DNA from: an uncultured Collinsella sp.
GTDB taxonomy: Bacteria; Actinomycetota; Coriobacteriia; Coriobacteriales; Coriobacteriaceae
Reading direction: 5' to 3'
Assembly: GCA_934654775.1 (NCBI GenBank)
Contig: CAKUGR010000005.1
Location: 62,001-126,000 of the forward strand
Length of the DNA: 64,000 nucleotides
The position numbers and the translations under genes are program-made. Below, piece after piece: positions 25,815 to 35,633 of the stretch (positions within the stretch are counted from its first letter, which is position 1; each line of letters starts with the position of its first letter). The notes below the pieces were generated by a model that did no database searches, was not told the DNA's origin, and saw only the letters and a program-made list of their open reading frames with translations.

Positions 25815-28800
25815 CTACCGACGCTTGGTGAATACGAACACACCGATGACGGCGAGACCGATCACACCAGCCGCAACGCCGACGATGGCAAGCGGATTGA
25901 AGCCAGACTGCTGCGCGGGAGCCGCAGCGGACTTCTTGGCAGTGGTCGCTGCAGACGAGCCCGTGTCAGACTTCTTGTCCTTCTTGCCGGACTTATCGGA
26001 ATTCTTCTTGGAATCCTTATTGCCCTTGGTCTCGGTCGTAGTCGTGGTAGACACCGGCTTCTGACCCGGAGCAACAGCACCGCCAGCCTGCTGGCCGTTT
26101 GTACCGTTACCCGAGCCGTCTTTGGAGCCAGAGCCACCGTTACCGTCAGGGGCAACGGCGTTCTTGATCCACTTGGCATACAGCGTCATATCAGCCGTCA
26201 CCGCAACGCTAAAGTCATACGCCTCCGTACAAGCCTCGTCGGTATACCAACCAGCGAAGGTGTAACCTTCGCGCGTCGGATCGGCAGGCTTGGCGACAGA
26301 GCCGTTGGCGGTCGTAGTCTGAAAATCGACCTTGGACCCCTCGCCGGCATTGAACGAAACCTTAACGCCAGCATTCAGCTTGAACAGCGCGCCAGAGTCG
26401 TTGATGTAGTACAAGTTGCCCTGGGCATCACAAGCGATTGGCGAGTCACAGTAGTTGTTGTGGCCTGTTGCGCTAAACACACCAGAAGCCTCAGTGTCAC
26501 CCAACTTGTAACGATATACGCCACCGCCCGAGGTGTAATTGCCTTGGGCGGTGGTCTCACCATAGTTGACGGTGAAATACACGTAGCAGGTCCCATCGGC
26601 CTGAGCACTCACCAGCGGAGCGCCCTTGATGCCACCAGCAGGAAGCGCAGTGCCATCAGCAGACGAAACCAGCGTCGTGGCAAAGTCGTCGGCCGGATCA
26701 ATAATCGCTAGCGCAGAGCCGCCAGCAACCTCGCCGCCAACAATCAGCTTGTTGCCATCATACGTCGTAGGCGCACACGCGCAGCCGGTAAGGCCAAGGT
26801 CAACAACGCGCTCCTCGGTAATACGCGAAGCGGCATCCGCATCGCGTGAGTCGCCATCAGAAATCGCCAACACGTGCAGCATGCCGTCGCGCGAGATGAG
26901 ATAGGCATGGCTGCCGTCATCCGAAAGCACGCAGCTGGAGTTGACATGAGCCCCAACCGAAACTCTTCCGAGCACATCGCCCGAAGACTTGCTGAGCATC
27001 TCGACGGTACCGGCACTGGCGGGAACCAAGACAAAGTCATCACCCACCGTAGCGCCTGTCCAGTAATAGCCCTCATCAGCATTAACATGCTGCCAAGAAA
27101 CAGCACCAGTCAGGATATTAATACGCGTCAGATGACCGTTATTGTACGTTCTCGTTGCAAAGTCGACGACCTCAGCGGTGCCGACATAGAGGTAATTGCC
27201 ATCAACCGTCAGCTGAGAATTAGACTGAGCGGCTTCGCTCACGAAGTCAGTGACCCAAACCGTTGTGAGCGTGTCAGCCGTCAGAGCCTGGACCGCACCG
27301 CCATTGAGTGGAACGATAACCAAACCGTTCGCGTAAATCGGGCGCGAGGTGTAACCGACCGTAGCCTTAAGTTTCGCCTCGGCAAGGACCTTGCCCGACT
27401 CGGTGTTAATCTTTAGCAAACGCTTGTTGACGGCGAGGTATACGTAGCCGTCAACAACGATAGGCTCACTTGCGTTGGGATTCGTGGCACCCGAGTACGC
27501 CTTCCAATCGAACGTCCATGAGCTCGCCAGCGCACCCGTAGGCGTCGAAATATTCTCGACCGCCGCATTGGACTTGCCATCCCAATCGGACTTCATATGG
27601 GTCGGACGCGGGGCGCTCGGATCGACTACGACCTCGTCGGGATTAGGCACAGTATCGCCGGCAGCATAGGCCCAGACGATCGTGTCGCGCGGCTTGAGCA
27701 CGTAGTCGCTATCGAGCTGAGGTCCGGGAACACCGTTAACAAAGTACGACCAAGCGCCAGCCAGCTTAGTGCCGTCAAGCGGGGAGACAAGGCTGTGAAC
27801 GCCCCAGAAGCCCAGCTGATCGTACATCTCGGACTTGATACCCAAAGCATCAAAGTAGGCGGCAGTGGCGTCCTTAATCGTCGTGCCCTCAACAAACACC
27901 TGCGTCGAAGGATCGGTCCAGCGCTGTGCCTTATCGTCCTTCTTGCCGATGATCTCCATCGAGACAGAAACCTGACCGGGCATGGCACCATCGGAACCAT
28001 AGACCCAGGTAATCTCATCGCCGGTCTTGAGCGTGTAGTTGCCGGCGCCGACATTGGCCATCTTGCCGTTAACGAAGAACTGCCAGGACTTCCAGGTGCT
28101 TTCGTTAACCTGTACGGTCGAAAGCGTCACGTTCTTATTGAACGGGGAAGTCAGCGAATTGAGGAACCAACCATACGAACCGGTTTGGACGTCGGCGCCA
28201 ATACCGGCCTGCTTAAAGACCCGCTCGGAAAGATCGGCAGCAGTTGCGCCCTCTTCCACCAGTGCAGTCGTAGGCTGCGCCCACGTCTGCTGGGCGCCCG
28301 AAGCGTCCTGACCGATAACGGTGCAGCTTACCGAAAGCTGGTCGGTGGGTGCAGCGTCACCGTACTTCGAGTAGCACCAGACGACGGAGTCGCCCGCCTC
28401 GAGGGAGTAGCTGCCAGCGCCCACCGATGCGGCGACGCCGTTAATGAACAGCTGCCAATACGCGCCCGTCGCTGAATCGTACGCAAGAGTGCGGCCTGCA
28501 TCGAAAGGCGACGTAATGGAGTTGAGTACCCAACCCCAAGAGCCATTGGGGTCATAGTCGACCTTGAGACCGGCCTGCTTAAAGAGCTCCTCGGAAAGAT
28601 CGGCGGCCGTCGAGCCATTCTTGAGCGTGTACTGCGTCGCGGCAGCCCACGTCTGCTGCTTGCCCTTGGAATCGACGCCGATAACTGTGCACGTCGCCGT
28701 AACCTCGGGATCGTTTTGACCGCTCGTGCCCAGAACCGTGATCTTTGCCGATACGTCCTGGTTGGCAAGCTTGGCATACGCGGCATTGTCGGGATAGCGC

Positions 28801-31800
28801 TCAGCATAGCGAGCGTACTTCTCGCTCGTCAGGCGCGAGGAAACGACAACCTTCGTGTTGTACTGCGGCTGCGTGACCTTGAGGTTCTCAGCAGAGACAA
28901 TAGAGCTGTTGCTCGACTTAAACAGACGCCAGTCCTGTCCAGACATCGCGTCATAGCCAGGCAGGTCAACCGGAACAATGCCGAGGGACGTCGAATCGGT
29001 CGTTGCCTTGTTGTAGCTCCAGGCAAGGTTGCCGTCAGCATCCAGATACGCTTTCTGGAACGCGTGCATGTCGGCCGAAACGGCATTGGCGTCCTGGCCA
29101 TTCAGAATGGCGGCAGCATAGCCGGCCTTCGCCTTTTCCATAAGAGAAAGCTCAGCATTGAGCTCGCCCTGGTCCTGCGGAGCAATCGCAAAGTCGAGGG
29201 TCTTGCTTGCCGTGACCTCGGCGTTCGACTTGTCGGTCACCGTGAGGGTGATCTTGGTCTTCGCTGCCTCGGTGCCAGGCAGCGGCTGATAGACCGTGCC
29301 CTTGTAACCGTTAAACGTGATGTCATCGGTGCTGGCGGAGTACTCAACCTTGTAGTACTTGCCGTCGATATTGAGCGTGCTCGTGCGCGGCATCTGCAGG
29401 TCGGCGGTTAGGCCGTCCTTATTGGCGACCGCGTCGGTGCCGGAGTACTTGATGTTGTCGTAGGTAAAGGCCGCATCGACCTTCTCCTGCAGCGCCTTCT
29501 TGTCGGCGGCGACCTTCTCGGGATCGCCCTTGACGGTCACGGTGAAGTCGTGCGAGCCGGTAAGCTTGATGTCGCCGCTCGTAACCGTAACCTTGGCGGT
29601 CAGCGTCACATCGCGATCGCTCGATGCGCGCGAAACCTTACCCGTCTTATCTTCCCAGCTATAACCAGAAACAAACAGGCGCTCGGTGTCGGAGCTTGTC
29701 CATTCAACAGAGAATTTCTTTGCGGAACCCGCCTTGTACGGAAGCGTGACATTTTGGGTCACGCCATCGGCGGACTCGCCCGCCGCGTAGCCAATCTGCA
29801 GGGATTCGGCGGCTCCGTCAAGAAGGTCTTGCAGTTTAGCCTCGTCCCAAGCAACCTGCACCGACTTGTTGGGCTGGTAATGCTCGGTCTTGCCATCGCG
29901 CGACAGCTCAAACATCACATCGGCGCTACGCAGACCGTCGATGTTGTAACCGGTGTAGTCGTTGGGGTCAATGTAGAAGAACGTCACATTGCCGTTGGTC
30001 TTATCCTGAGCGTCGGAGATACCGACCGTGGCCTTGGCGTCCTTTGCCCCAAAGAGCACGCCGCCCTCGGAGACTTTAACGTCAACGTCGGTAAATCCCA
30101 GATCGGCAAGCTGCGCCTTCAGCGCATCATTGACGTTGCCACCCTTGGCGCTGTAGTCAACAACAATCTGCTTATTGGCATCGTTGAGCTTTTGGACTGC
30201 AGCCTCAAGCGAGCCCGCGGCGATAACCTTGTTGGCGGAGACGAGCTCGACCGTCGAGCTGCCGCTCGTGGCAACAGCCTTCAGATACTTGCCAGCAGCA
30301 GATGCCGAGACCGTCGCCTCGGCGCCCGACATATCGGACAGCAGCGTCCAGTCGGCCTCCGGAGCCTTCGCATCGTCCGCCGCATACCAGGCAACAGTCG
30401 CCTGACCGGTGACGTCGATACCGTTGGTGGCCGAACCGTCAGCGCGCTTGGCCTGCACTGTCGCCTTGACGCCGTCGCCCGAAACGAGATGGACCGAATC
30501 GCTATTGATCTGCGGGTTGGCGATCACGCGCAGCAGGTTGTACTCCCCCGCCGTGGTGACGCTATCGGACGAAACCCATTCAACCGTGTTGTCGAGGGCG
30601 CTCGCCGTAACTTTGATGCGCTTGCCAACAAGCGCGTCCGAAATGGTCAGGCTGCCATCGGTCTTATCGATGCCGTCGGTGAGCTCGGTCCAATCGGCAT
30701 CGCCCTCGCCCTTGGCATACCACGCCATGGTGAGCTCGGCATCGTCGGGCACGTCCTTGGTCGAGCCCGACCAGCTACCCGGAACCTGCACACTCGGCGT
30801 GATCTTTGAACCCACGCTGAGCGTAACGTTCTTATTGGCAAGCTCAATGCCCGCCAGTTTGTACTGGCCCTTGAGCGTCACCGGACCAAGCGGAGCGACA
30901 GACTGCGTGCCGCCGTAGGAGCTCTTCTTCTGCGTGCTGGAAACGGTATTTTCGCTTGCAACCTTCACGCGCAGGTACTTGCCAGCATAGGCGGTGTCAA
31001 CGGTATAGGTCGCCTCGGTGGCACCGGGGATATCGGTGTAAGCGGAGTCATAGCTCGAGCTGCTATTTGCATACTGCCACTGGTAGGTCACATTATCGGT
31101 GCGGTCGATATAGCTGTAGCGCGAACCGTCCTTTTTGCGCACCTTAGTCTTGAGCGTATCGCCTACGTGCACGCCATTGGTGGGAGAGCCCTCAAACTGT
31201 ACGTCGTACAGCTCAACCTGGCCCGCGACGGAAACGGGACCCGCCGCATAGTAGGGCTTCTGCTCGCCATAGCCGCCGTTGGCCTTGGCCACGACGTAGT
31301 AGCCCTTAAGGGCGGCGGTCACCGTCAGGGTGTTGCCGGTCTCACCCTCGATAGGCATGTTGCACGAACTTGCGGTGTTCGAGGTGCCCTTATACCACTG
31401 CCACGTGACATGTGAATCGGTGGTAACGTCGGTGGAACCCGCCTTGGCGGTCGCCGTAATCGTGGAACCAACCTCGACTTTGCCCGAAGTCGGGCTCATA
31501 GTCACGCTCGTGATATTAATTGAACCGGCAGCAGCAACGAGAGCGCCCGTGTTGTTGGCCATGCTCGAAGAGCCGATCTTCGAGGACACCTTGCACTTGA
31601 GGTACTTGCCACCCAAAGCATCGGTTAGCTCGAGGGTCTCACCCGTGGCACCCGCAATGTCGGCATACGTGCCACTCTTGGTGTCAGAGCACTGCCACTG
31701 ATAGTTGAGCTTGCTCGCGTCGACGAATGCGCCGTACGCGCCGCCCTTCTCCTTGGCGCGAGCCTTAGCAGTATCCCCCACCACAAAGACGCTCGTGTCG

Positions 31801-32942
31801 TCCTTGGTGTTGATAATGGACACGGCCGAAAGCTCAACCGCACCGGCCTGTTTGACCTTGCTGGAAGTGGTCTTGTTCACTGTGTTGACGCCAGCGTTGG
31901 CCTCGACCCTGATGTACTTGCCCTCAAGGTCGTCGCCCACCACAAGCGAAGCACCCGTCTCGCCCTCGATCTTGGTAAAACCCGAGTACTGCGAGGTGGA
32001 TGCGGACCACGTGTAGGTAACCTTGGCGTCGGCGGGGGCTTGCTGATAATAGCTTATGTACGGAGTCGCCGTAAGGGTGTCGCCTATGCTAGGCGCGTCG
32101 CTATTCAGCTTAACGCTGTTAAGCTCCATCTGCCCGGCGCCCAGCACGGGACCGGGGATGCTGTTGGGATTAATGCCCGAGCCGTACGAAACGGAGGGGC
32201 CGTAGTAGTCCTTGCCATCTGCCGTCACCTTGCAGATGAAGTATTTGCCCTCCATCGCGTCAGTGATGGTGAGCGACTGCTCGTGGCCTACGACCTCGGC
32301 GTAATCGGCGGCGTCGCTGCTCGCCCTGGTCGTGCCGGCGAGCCAGGTGTAGGTCCAGGTGCCGGGATTGGCGACGGACTCAGTCGAAGTGCCGTACCAG
32401 TCATCCTCGACCTCGTCGTACATGTTTGCCCAGAGCGTATCGCCCGCGTTGAGCGCGCCAGACTTCGTGGAATACGAGTTGTCCTTATCCTTGACGTCCT
32501 GAATGAAGACCTTTGCCTCACCGGAAAGCGTTGTGGCGGACGCGGCGGCAACGGCGTCCTTCTGCTCCGAAGTAGCAAGCACCGCGGGAGAGTTCTCGGA
32601 CTCAGTCGCGTTGTCTGCTGCAGTGTCATCGCCATTCGCGGCACTCGCAGTTGCGCCCTGATCTGCGCCGGCGCCATCAGCAGCAGCGCTCGCCGCCGCA
32701 CTGTTCGCGCCAGTATCGGCAGCAGCGTCATCGTCTGCCGCCGCGCCCTCGCCGGCCGTCGCAGTCTGAGCCACGGCCTCGACAATGCCCTCGGCGCCCT
32801 CGGCCCAAAGTTGCGCCGGCGTGGTGCCAAAAGCCATGGCAAAAGCCAGGAACGCCACCAAACCGCGCTTGGCTACGCCACGGGCAATCGCTCCATACGG
32901 ACGCCACGAGGCGCGCTGGTGCTCGTCCTCAAACATATCCAT
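25815..32942 (-). CDS. Giant surface protein: Ig-like repeats, three DUF4430 domains, beta-propeller, InlB-type repeat
   Basis: 2375 residues. The ATG at 32942 follows AGGAGACAA. A long signal peptide (RGLVAFLAFAMAFG, cleavage near QLWAEG) and an Ala/Asp-rich segment come first. Eight or so Ig-like repeats of about 90 residues follow, each with a YTW or YQW core and a GKYL-type turn. Next come Ca-type/cadherin-like modules, then three DUF4430 domains in tandem (markers GWVLNSITSPF, WQFFVNGKMANVGAG, GDEITWVYG). A PQQ-type beta-propeller follows (PIVVDGYVYLAVNKRLLKIN and relatives). An InlB/Flg_new repeat (GYTFAGWYTDEACTEAYDF), a basic/Ser linker and a C-terminal helix with KRR tail end the protein. 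No LPXTG is present. A cobalamin riboswitch lies upstream, so corrinoid capture at the surface is the leading inference. Confidence 0.82.
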   Translation of the reverse strand: MDMFEDEHQRASWRPYGAIARGVAKRGLVAFLAFAMAFGTTPAQLWAEGAEGIVEAVAQTATAGEGAAADDDAAADTGANSAAASAAADGAGADQGATASAANGDDTAADNATESENSPAVLATSEQKDAVAAASATTLSGEAKVFIQDVKDKDNSYSTKSGALNAGDTLWANMYDEVEDDWYGTSTESVANPGTWTYTWLAGTTRASSDAADYAEVVGHEQSLTITDAMEGKYFICKVTADGKDYYGPSVSYGSGINPNSIPGPVLGAGQMELNSVKLNSDAPSIGDTLTATPYISYYQQAPADAKVTYTWSASTSQYSGFTKIEGETGASLVVGDDLEGKYIRVEANAGVNTVNKTTSSKVKQAGAVELSAVSIINTKDDTSVFVVGDTAKARAKEKGGAYGAFVDASKLNYQWQCSDTKSGTYADIAGATGETLELTDALGGKYLKCKVSSKIGSSSMANNTGALVAAAGSINITSVTMSPTSGKVEVGSTITATAKAGSTDVTTDSHVTWQWYKGTSNTASSCNMPIEGETGNTLTVTAALKGYYVVAKANGGYGEQKPYYAAGPVSVAGQVELYDVQFEGSPTNGVHVGDTLKTKVRKKDGSRYSYIDRTDNVTYQWQYANSSSSYDSAYTDIPGATEATYTVDTAYAGKYLRVKVASENTVSSTQKKSSYGGTQSVAPLGPVTLKGQYKLAGIELANKNVTLSVGSKITPSVQVPGSWSGSTKDVPDDAELTMAWYAKGEGDADWTELTDGIDKTDGSLTISDALVGKRIKVTASALDNTVEWVSSDSVTTAGEYNLLRVIANPQINSDSVHLVSGDGVKATVQAKRADGSATNGIDVTGQATVAWYAADDAKAPEADWTLLSDMSGAEATVSASAAGKYLKAVATSGSSTVELVSANKVIAAGSLEAAVQKLNDANKQIVVDYSAKGGNVNDALKAQLADLGFTDVDVKVSEGGVLFGAKDAKATVGISDAQDKTNGNVTFFYIDPNDYTGYNIDGLRSADVMFELSRDGKTEHYQPNKSVQVAWDEAKLQDLLDGAAESLQIGYAAGESADGVTQNVTLPYKAGSAKKFSVEWTSSDTERLFVSGYSWEDKTGKVSRASSDRDVTLTAKVTVTSGDIKLTGSHDFTVTVKGDPEKVAADKKALQEKVDAAFTYDNIKYSGTDAVANKDGLTADLQMPRTSTLNIDGKYYKVEYSASTDDITFNGYKGTVYQPLPGTEAAKTKITLTVTDKSNAEVTASKTLDFAIAPQDQGELNAELSLMEKAKAGYAAAILNGQDANAVSADMHAFQKAYLDADGNLAWSYNKATTDSTSLGIVPVDLPGYDAMSGQDWRLFKSSNSSIVSAENLKVTQPQYNTKVVVSSRLTSEKYARYAERYPDNAAYAKLANQDVSAKITVLGTSGQNDPEVTATCTVIGVDSKGKQQTWAAATQYTLKNGSTAADLSEELFKQAGLKVDYDPNGSWGWVLNSITSPFDAGRTLAYDSATGAYWQLFINGVAASVGAGSYSLEAGDSVVWCYSKYGDAAPTDQLSVSCTVIGQDASGAQQTWAQPTTALVEEGATAADLSERVFKQAGIGADVQTGSYGWFLNSLTSPFNKNVTLSTVQVNESTWKSWQFFVNGKMANVGAGNYTLKTGDEITWVYGSDGAMPGQVSVSMEIIGKKDDKAQRWTDPSTQVFVEGTTIKDATAAYFDALGIKSEMYDQLGFWGVHSLVSPLDGTKLAGAWSYFVNGVPGPQLDSDYVLKPRDTIVWAYAAGDTVPNPDEVVVDPSAPRPTHMKSDWDGKSNAAVENISTPTGALASSWTFDWKAYSGATNPNASEPIVVDGYVYLAVNKRLLKINTESGKVLAEAKLKATVGYTSRPIYANGLVIVPLNGGAVQALTADTLTTVWVTDFVSEAAQSNSQLTVDGNYLYVGTAEVVDFATRTYNNGHLTRINILTGAVSWQHVNADEGYYWTGATVGDDFVLVPASAGTVEMLSKSSGDVLGRVSVGAHVNSSCVLSDDGSHAYLISRDGMLHVLAISDGDSRDADAASRITEERVVDLGLTGCACAPTTYDGNKLIVGGEVAGGSALAIIDPADDFATTLVSSADGTALPAGGIKGAPLVSAQADGTCYVYFTVNYGETTAQGNYTSGGGVYRYKLGDTEASGVFSATGHNNYCDSPIACDAQGNLYYINDSGALFKLNAGVKVSFNAGEGSKVDFQTTTANGSVAKPADPTREGYTFAGWYTDEACTEAYDFSVAVTADMTLYAKWIKNAVAPDGNGGSGSKDGSGNGTNGQQAGGAVAPGQKPVSTTTTTETKGNKDSKKNSDKSGKKDKKSDTGSSAATTAKKSAAAPAQQSGFNPLAIVGVAAGVIGLAVIGVFVFTKRR

Positions 32943-33084
32943 TTGTCTCCTACTGTCTGCACTTGGAGCATTGCCCAGCGGCTGCCCCACATCATCGCGC
33001 ATATTGCGCTCGAGTACCCCCATCGGGGTCCCCCTTCCCTCCAGAGCCCAACGCGTACCGGCGGCATGCGCCGCGGCCGCGTAC

Positions 33085-33262
33085 AAGATGGGAGGCGATC
33101 CGACTTAACCTTACCGACCCGGGCGCGCCGTCCGATCTGCGACGCGACCATCCCGGGCCAAGAGGAATTACGGTTACTGGTACAGCCGGGGACTTGCACC
33201 CCGATTCTCCCAAACGCGCAGGAAAACCGCGCATTCGTGCGTCTCCGCACCACCATCTAGGC
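33085..33262 (-). ncRNA. Cobalamin (B12) riboswitch
   Basis: The minus-strand leader of the giant surface-protein gene carries the conserved cobalamin core. GGGAGAATC is followed by GGGGTGCAAGTCCCCG, GGCTGTACCAG and TAACCGTAA (33168-33211). A B12-box-like segment AAGTCGGATCGCCTCC lies at 33106-33091. A GC-rich arm (CCCGGG...CCCGGG) separates the two. A promoter lies directly upstream and the gene starts 150 nt downstream. Repression by adenosylcobalamin is family knowledge. No clear terminator hairpin precedes the gene, so control may act on translation. Confidence 0.88.
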
Positions 33263-33267
33263 CATCG

Positions 33268-33296
33268 ATTATTACTGTCGATATGGTAGCACGCAA
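33268..33296 (-). promoter_or_regulatory. Promoter of the riboswitch-controlled operon
   Basis: TTGCGT (33296-33291), a 17-nt spacer and AATAAT (33273-33268) on the minus strand. Transcription would begin near 33261, right at the start of the riboswitch. Confidence 0.65.
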
Positions 33297-33352
33297 AAGG
33301 GCCCCGCACACAGGCGAAGCCCAAGGTAAAAGCTATAGTTTGCGATAGGAAA

Positions 33353-33371
33353 ATGCGGTGCCGGCCGCAGC
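33353..33371 (-). terminator. Possible short terminator after the UbiB-like gene
   Basis: On the minus strand TGCGG pairs with CCGCA around CCGGCA, followed by TTTTCC. Short stem, so only a suggestion. Confidence 0.35.
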
Positions 33372-33373
33372 CC

Positions 33374-35137
33374 CTAGTGCTTTCCGCCGTGGCTGTTGCG
33401 CCAGATCTCGCGCCCCAGCATGAGTGCCAGCACCAGCGCGCTCACGTAGCCAAAAAGGCCGATGACCGGAATACCAAACACAACCGGCTCGATGCGCGCG
33501 TAATAGACCACCGACGAACCGATAAACAGGCCGGCGATAACGATGGCCATCGACATACGATCGACGATGCCGCCAATCTGACGCAGTGCCTTATCGCTAC
33601 TCATAAGCTGCAGGTTCAGCTTGAGTTGACCGCGCGTGAGCATGCGCGACGCCAGCCCCAGATACTCGGCCGCCTCGAGTGAACCCTTGGCCGCACGGTA
33701 GCTGCTCGCCGCAAAATCGCGCCCCATATCGCGCATGCGCGCATAGGTGCTTTTCTCGTTTTTGATATGCGTCTGGATGATCTGGATCATGTTGACGTTG
33801 GGCATGTACTCGGTCAGCAGACCCTCGAGCGTCACCATGCCGCGGGCGAACATCGTCACCACGCTCGGCAACTCAACGTCGTTTTTACGCGCCAGGTTTA
33901 GCAGCGAGGTCAAAAACTCGCCGATATCCAGGTCCTTAAGGTCGAGGCCCGCAAAGTCGGCAACGATAAAGTCCAAATCGGACAAAAAGGCCGAATGGTC
34001 GAGCTCGGCCGAATCGCCGCGCGTCACGGCAAAGCGCATGAGCGAGTCCTTGAGCTTGGGCACGTCGCCCTCGGCCACGGCAAAAATCATGTCCTTGACG
34101 ATACCGCGGTCGTGGCTCGACATGCGCCCGACCATGCCCAGGTCAATAAAGTAGACGATGCCATCCTTGAGGATGATGTTTCCCGCATGCGGGTCGGCAT
34201 GGAAAAAGCCGTCATCGAGCACCTGCGTCGAATAGTCCTCGACAATCGCCGAGCCGATCTTTTCCAGGTCATAGCCCTCGGCCACCAGGCGCTCGGGATC
34301 GGCAATCGAGATGCCGTCGACGTAATCCATGACCACGACATGCTCGGTACACAGATCCAGATAGGACTTGGGGCACGTCACGCCATGGACGCTCTTATGG
34401 AACTCATAAAAATCGTTGAGGTTTTTGGCCTCGGCCAAAAAGTTGGTCTCCTCGCGAAACGAGGCCCACAGCTCCTCGACGACGGCATGTAAGTCAACAA
34501 ACTGGTCGGTGTTGACGAACTTGGAAACGATGCGCACCACCGAACGGATGATGTCGATGTCCTGCGCCATGACCTGCTGTGCGCCGGGGCGCTGCACCTT
34601 AACGGCCACGTCCTCGCCGGTCACCAGGCGGGCGCGGTGCACCTGTGCAAGAGAAGCGCTTCCGAGCGGGTTGGGATCGATCGCATCGAACATCTGCCCC
34701 AGGCGCTGGCCATATTCCTCTTCCAGACACCGGAGCACTACCTCATACGGAACCGGCTCTACGTCGGAGCGCAGGCGACGGAGCTCGTCGCAAAACCGCT
34801 GTGGCAAAATCTCGGAACGGTTAGCCAGAATCTGCCCCATCTTGACGAACATGGGGCCGAGCTCTTCGAGCAGGCGGCGTAGGCGCACCGGCGTGAGGTT
34901 ATCCCACACGCGATACTTTTTGATCAGGCGAACGATCTGCCCAATGCGCTCACGACGACCTGCCGGCGTGAGCTGGTATTCCTCGTCCGGCGCCATCGCG
35001 TCGGGCTCCTCGGGGACCATATCGACAGCGCGCGGCTTCTTGCGAGCGCCCGAGACGGCGGCATCGACCTCGTCGACAACCGCCGCCTCGTCACACAGGG
35101 GATCTTGATTGTTGTAATCGGTGGTGGAATCTGCCAT
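33374..35137 (-). CDS. ABC1/AarF/UbiB-family atypical kinase-like protein
   Basis: 587 residues. It has the UbiB-specific KxGQ motif (VKMGQILANRSEILP), the ADCK-type VAVKVQRPG lysine, VVMDYVDGISI, the catalytic loop FHADPHAGNIILK and the metal motif YFIDLGMVG. Two C-terminal transmembrane helices (AIVIAGLFIGSSVVYYA, VIGLFGYVSALVLALML) anchor it. UbiB proteins have ATPase activity and support isoprenoid-quinone handling; in a menaquinone-using actinobacterium the exact role is open. A small partner gene lies 9 bp upstream in the same direction. Confidence 0.88.
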   Translation of the reverse strand: MADSTTDYNNQDPLCDEAAVVDEVDAAVSGARKKPRAVDMVPEEPDAMAPDEEYQLTPAGRRERIGQIVRLIKKYRVWDNLTPVRLRRLLEELGPMFVKMGQILANRSEILPQRFCDELRRLRSDVEPVPYEVVLRCLEEEYGQRLGQMFDAIDPNPLGSASLAQVHRARLVTGEDVAVKVQRPGAQQVMAQDIDIIRSVVRIVSKFVNTDQFVDLHAVVEELWASFREETNFLAEAKNLNDFYEFHKSVHGVTCPKSYLDLCTEHVVVMDYVDGISIADPERLVAEGYDLEKIGSAIVEDYSTQVLDDGFFHADPHAGNIILKDGIVYFIDLGMVGRMSSHDRGIVKDMIFAVAEGDVPKLKDSLMRFAVTRGDSAELDHSAFLSDLDFIVADFAGLDLKDLDIGEFLTSLLNLARKNDVELPSVVTMFARGMVTLEGLLTEYMPNVNMIQIIQTHIKNEKSTYARMRDMGRDFAASSYRAAKGSLEAAEYLGLASRMLTRGQLKLNLQLMSSDKALRQIGGIVDRMSMAIVIAGLFIGSSVVYYARIEPVVFGIPVIGLFGYVSALVLALMLGREIWRNSHGGKH

Positions 35138-35145
35138 CTGCGCTA

Positions 35146-35562
35146 CTACTCGGCCTCTTCGGCGCCCTCTGCGTCGTCGGGCTCAACGGACTCGACGGGC
35201 ACCGAAGTCACGTTGTCCTCGACCGAATCGACGATGTCGCGCACGTGGGCCAGGAAGGCCGTACGCTCGGGGGCGGTCATGACGCGGACGCGGGCCAGGA
35301 TGAGCTCGTCGAGCACGCGCTGCGCCGCAGTCTCGCCCTGCATGCCCAGACGCTCGGTGAGATCGGAGATAGTGCCGCCGGCCTGCTCGAACATGTCGGA
35401 CACGCTGCGGGCGATATCGGGGGTGGCGGCGTCCTTGCGGACCTGCTCGCCCTTGGTGCCCAGGTCGTCAAGGACCTTCTTGCCACCCTCGACGGCGACG
35501 GCAGCGGCGCCAAAGCCCACATTGATGGCGCCGTTAACAAGCTGATCGAATTTCATAACCAT
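35146..35562 (-). CDS. Small phasin-like helical protein upstream of the UbiB-like gene
   Basis: 138 residues. Amphipathic helices rich in Ala, Asp and Glu and a Gly-rich N-terminal segment (GAINVGFGAAAVAVEGGKKV) recall phasin-like proteins. The C-terminus is acidic (VEPDDAEGAEEAE). The ATG at 35562 has GGAG 6 nt upstream. The 9-bp gap to the UbiB-family gene indicates an operon, and such pairs of a small helical protein with AarF are plausible partners. Function is not known. Confidence 0.65.
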   Translation of the reverse strand: MVMKFDQLVNGAINVGFGAAAVAVEGGKKVLDDLGTKGEQVRKDAATPDIARSVSDMFEQAGGTISDLTERLGMQGETAAQRVLDELILARVRVMTAPERTAFLAHVRDIVDSVEDNVTSVPVESVEPDDAEGAEEAE

Positions 35563-35633
35563 GGTTGGCTCCAATCATGAACAACTGCATTGGCCTTCTT
35601 GTACCCAAGATTGAAAGAAAGCGACAAAGCGTT

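Noticed and set aside
25815..26000. Sortase anchoring of the giant surface protein
   Set aside because: The C-terminus has a membrane helix and basic tail but no LPXTG-like motif before it.
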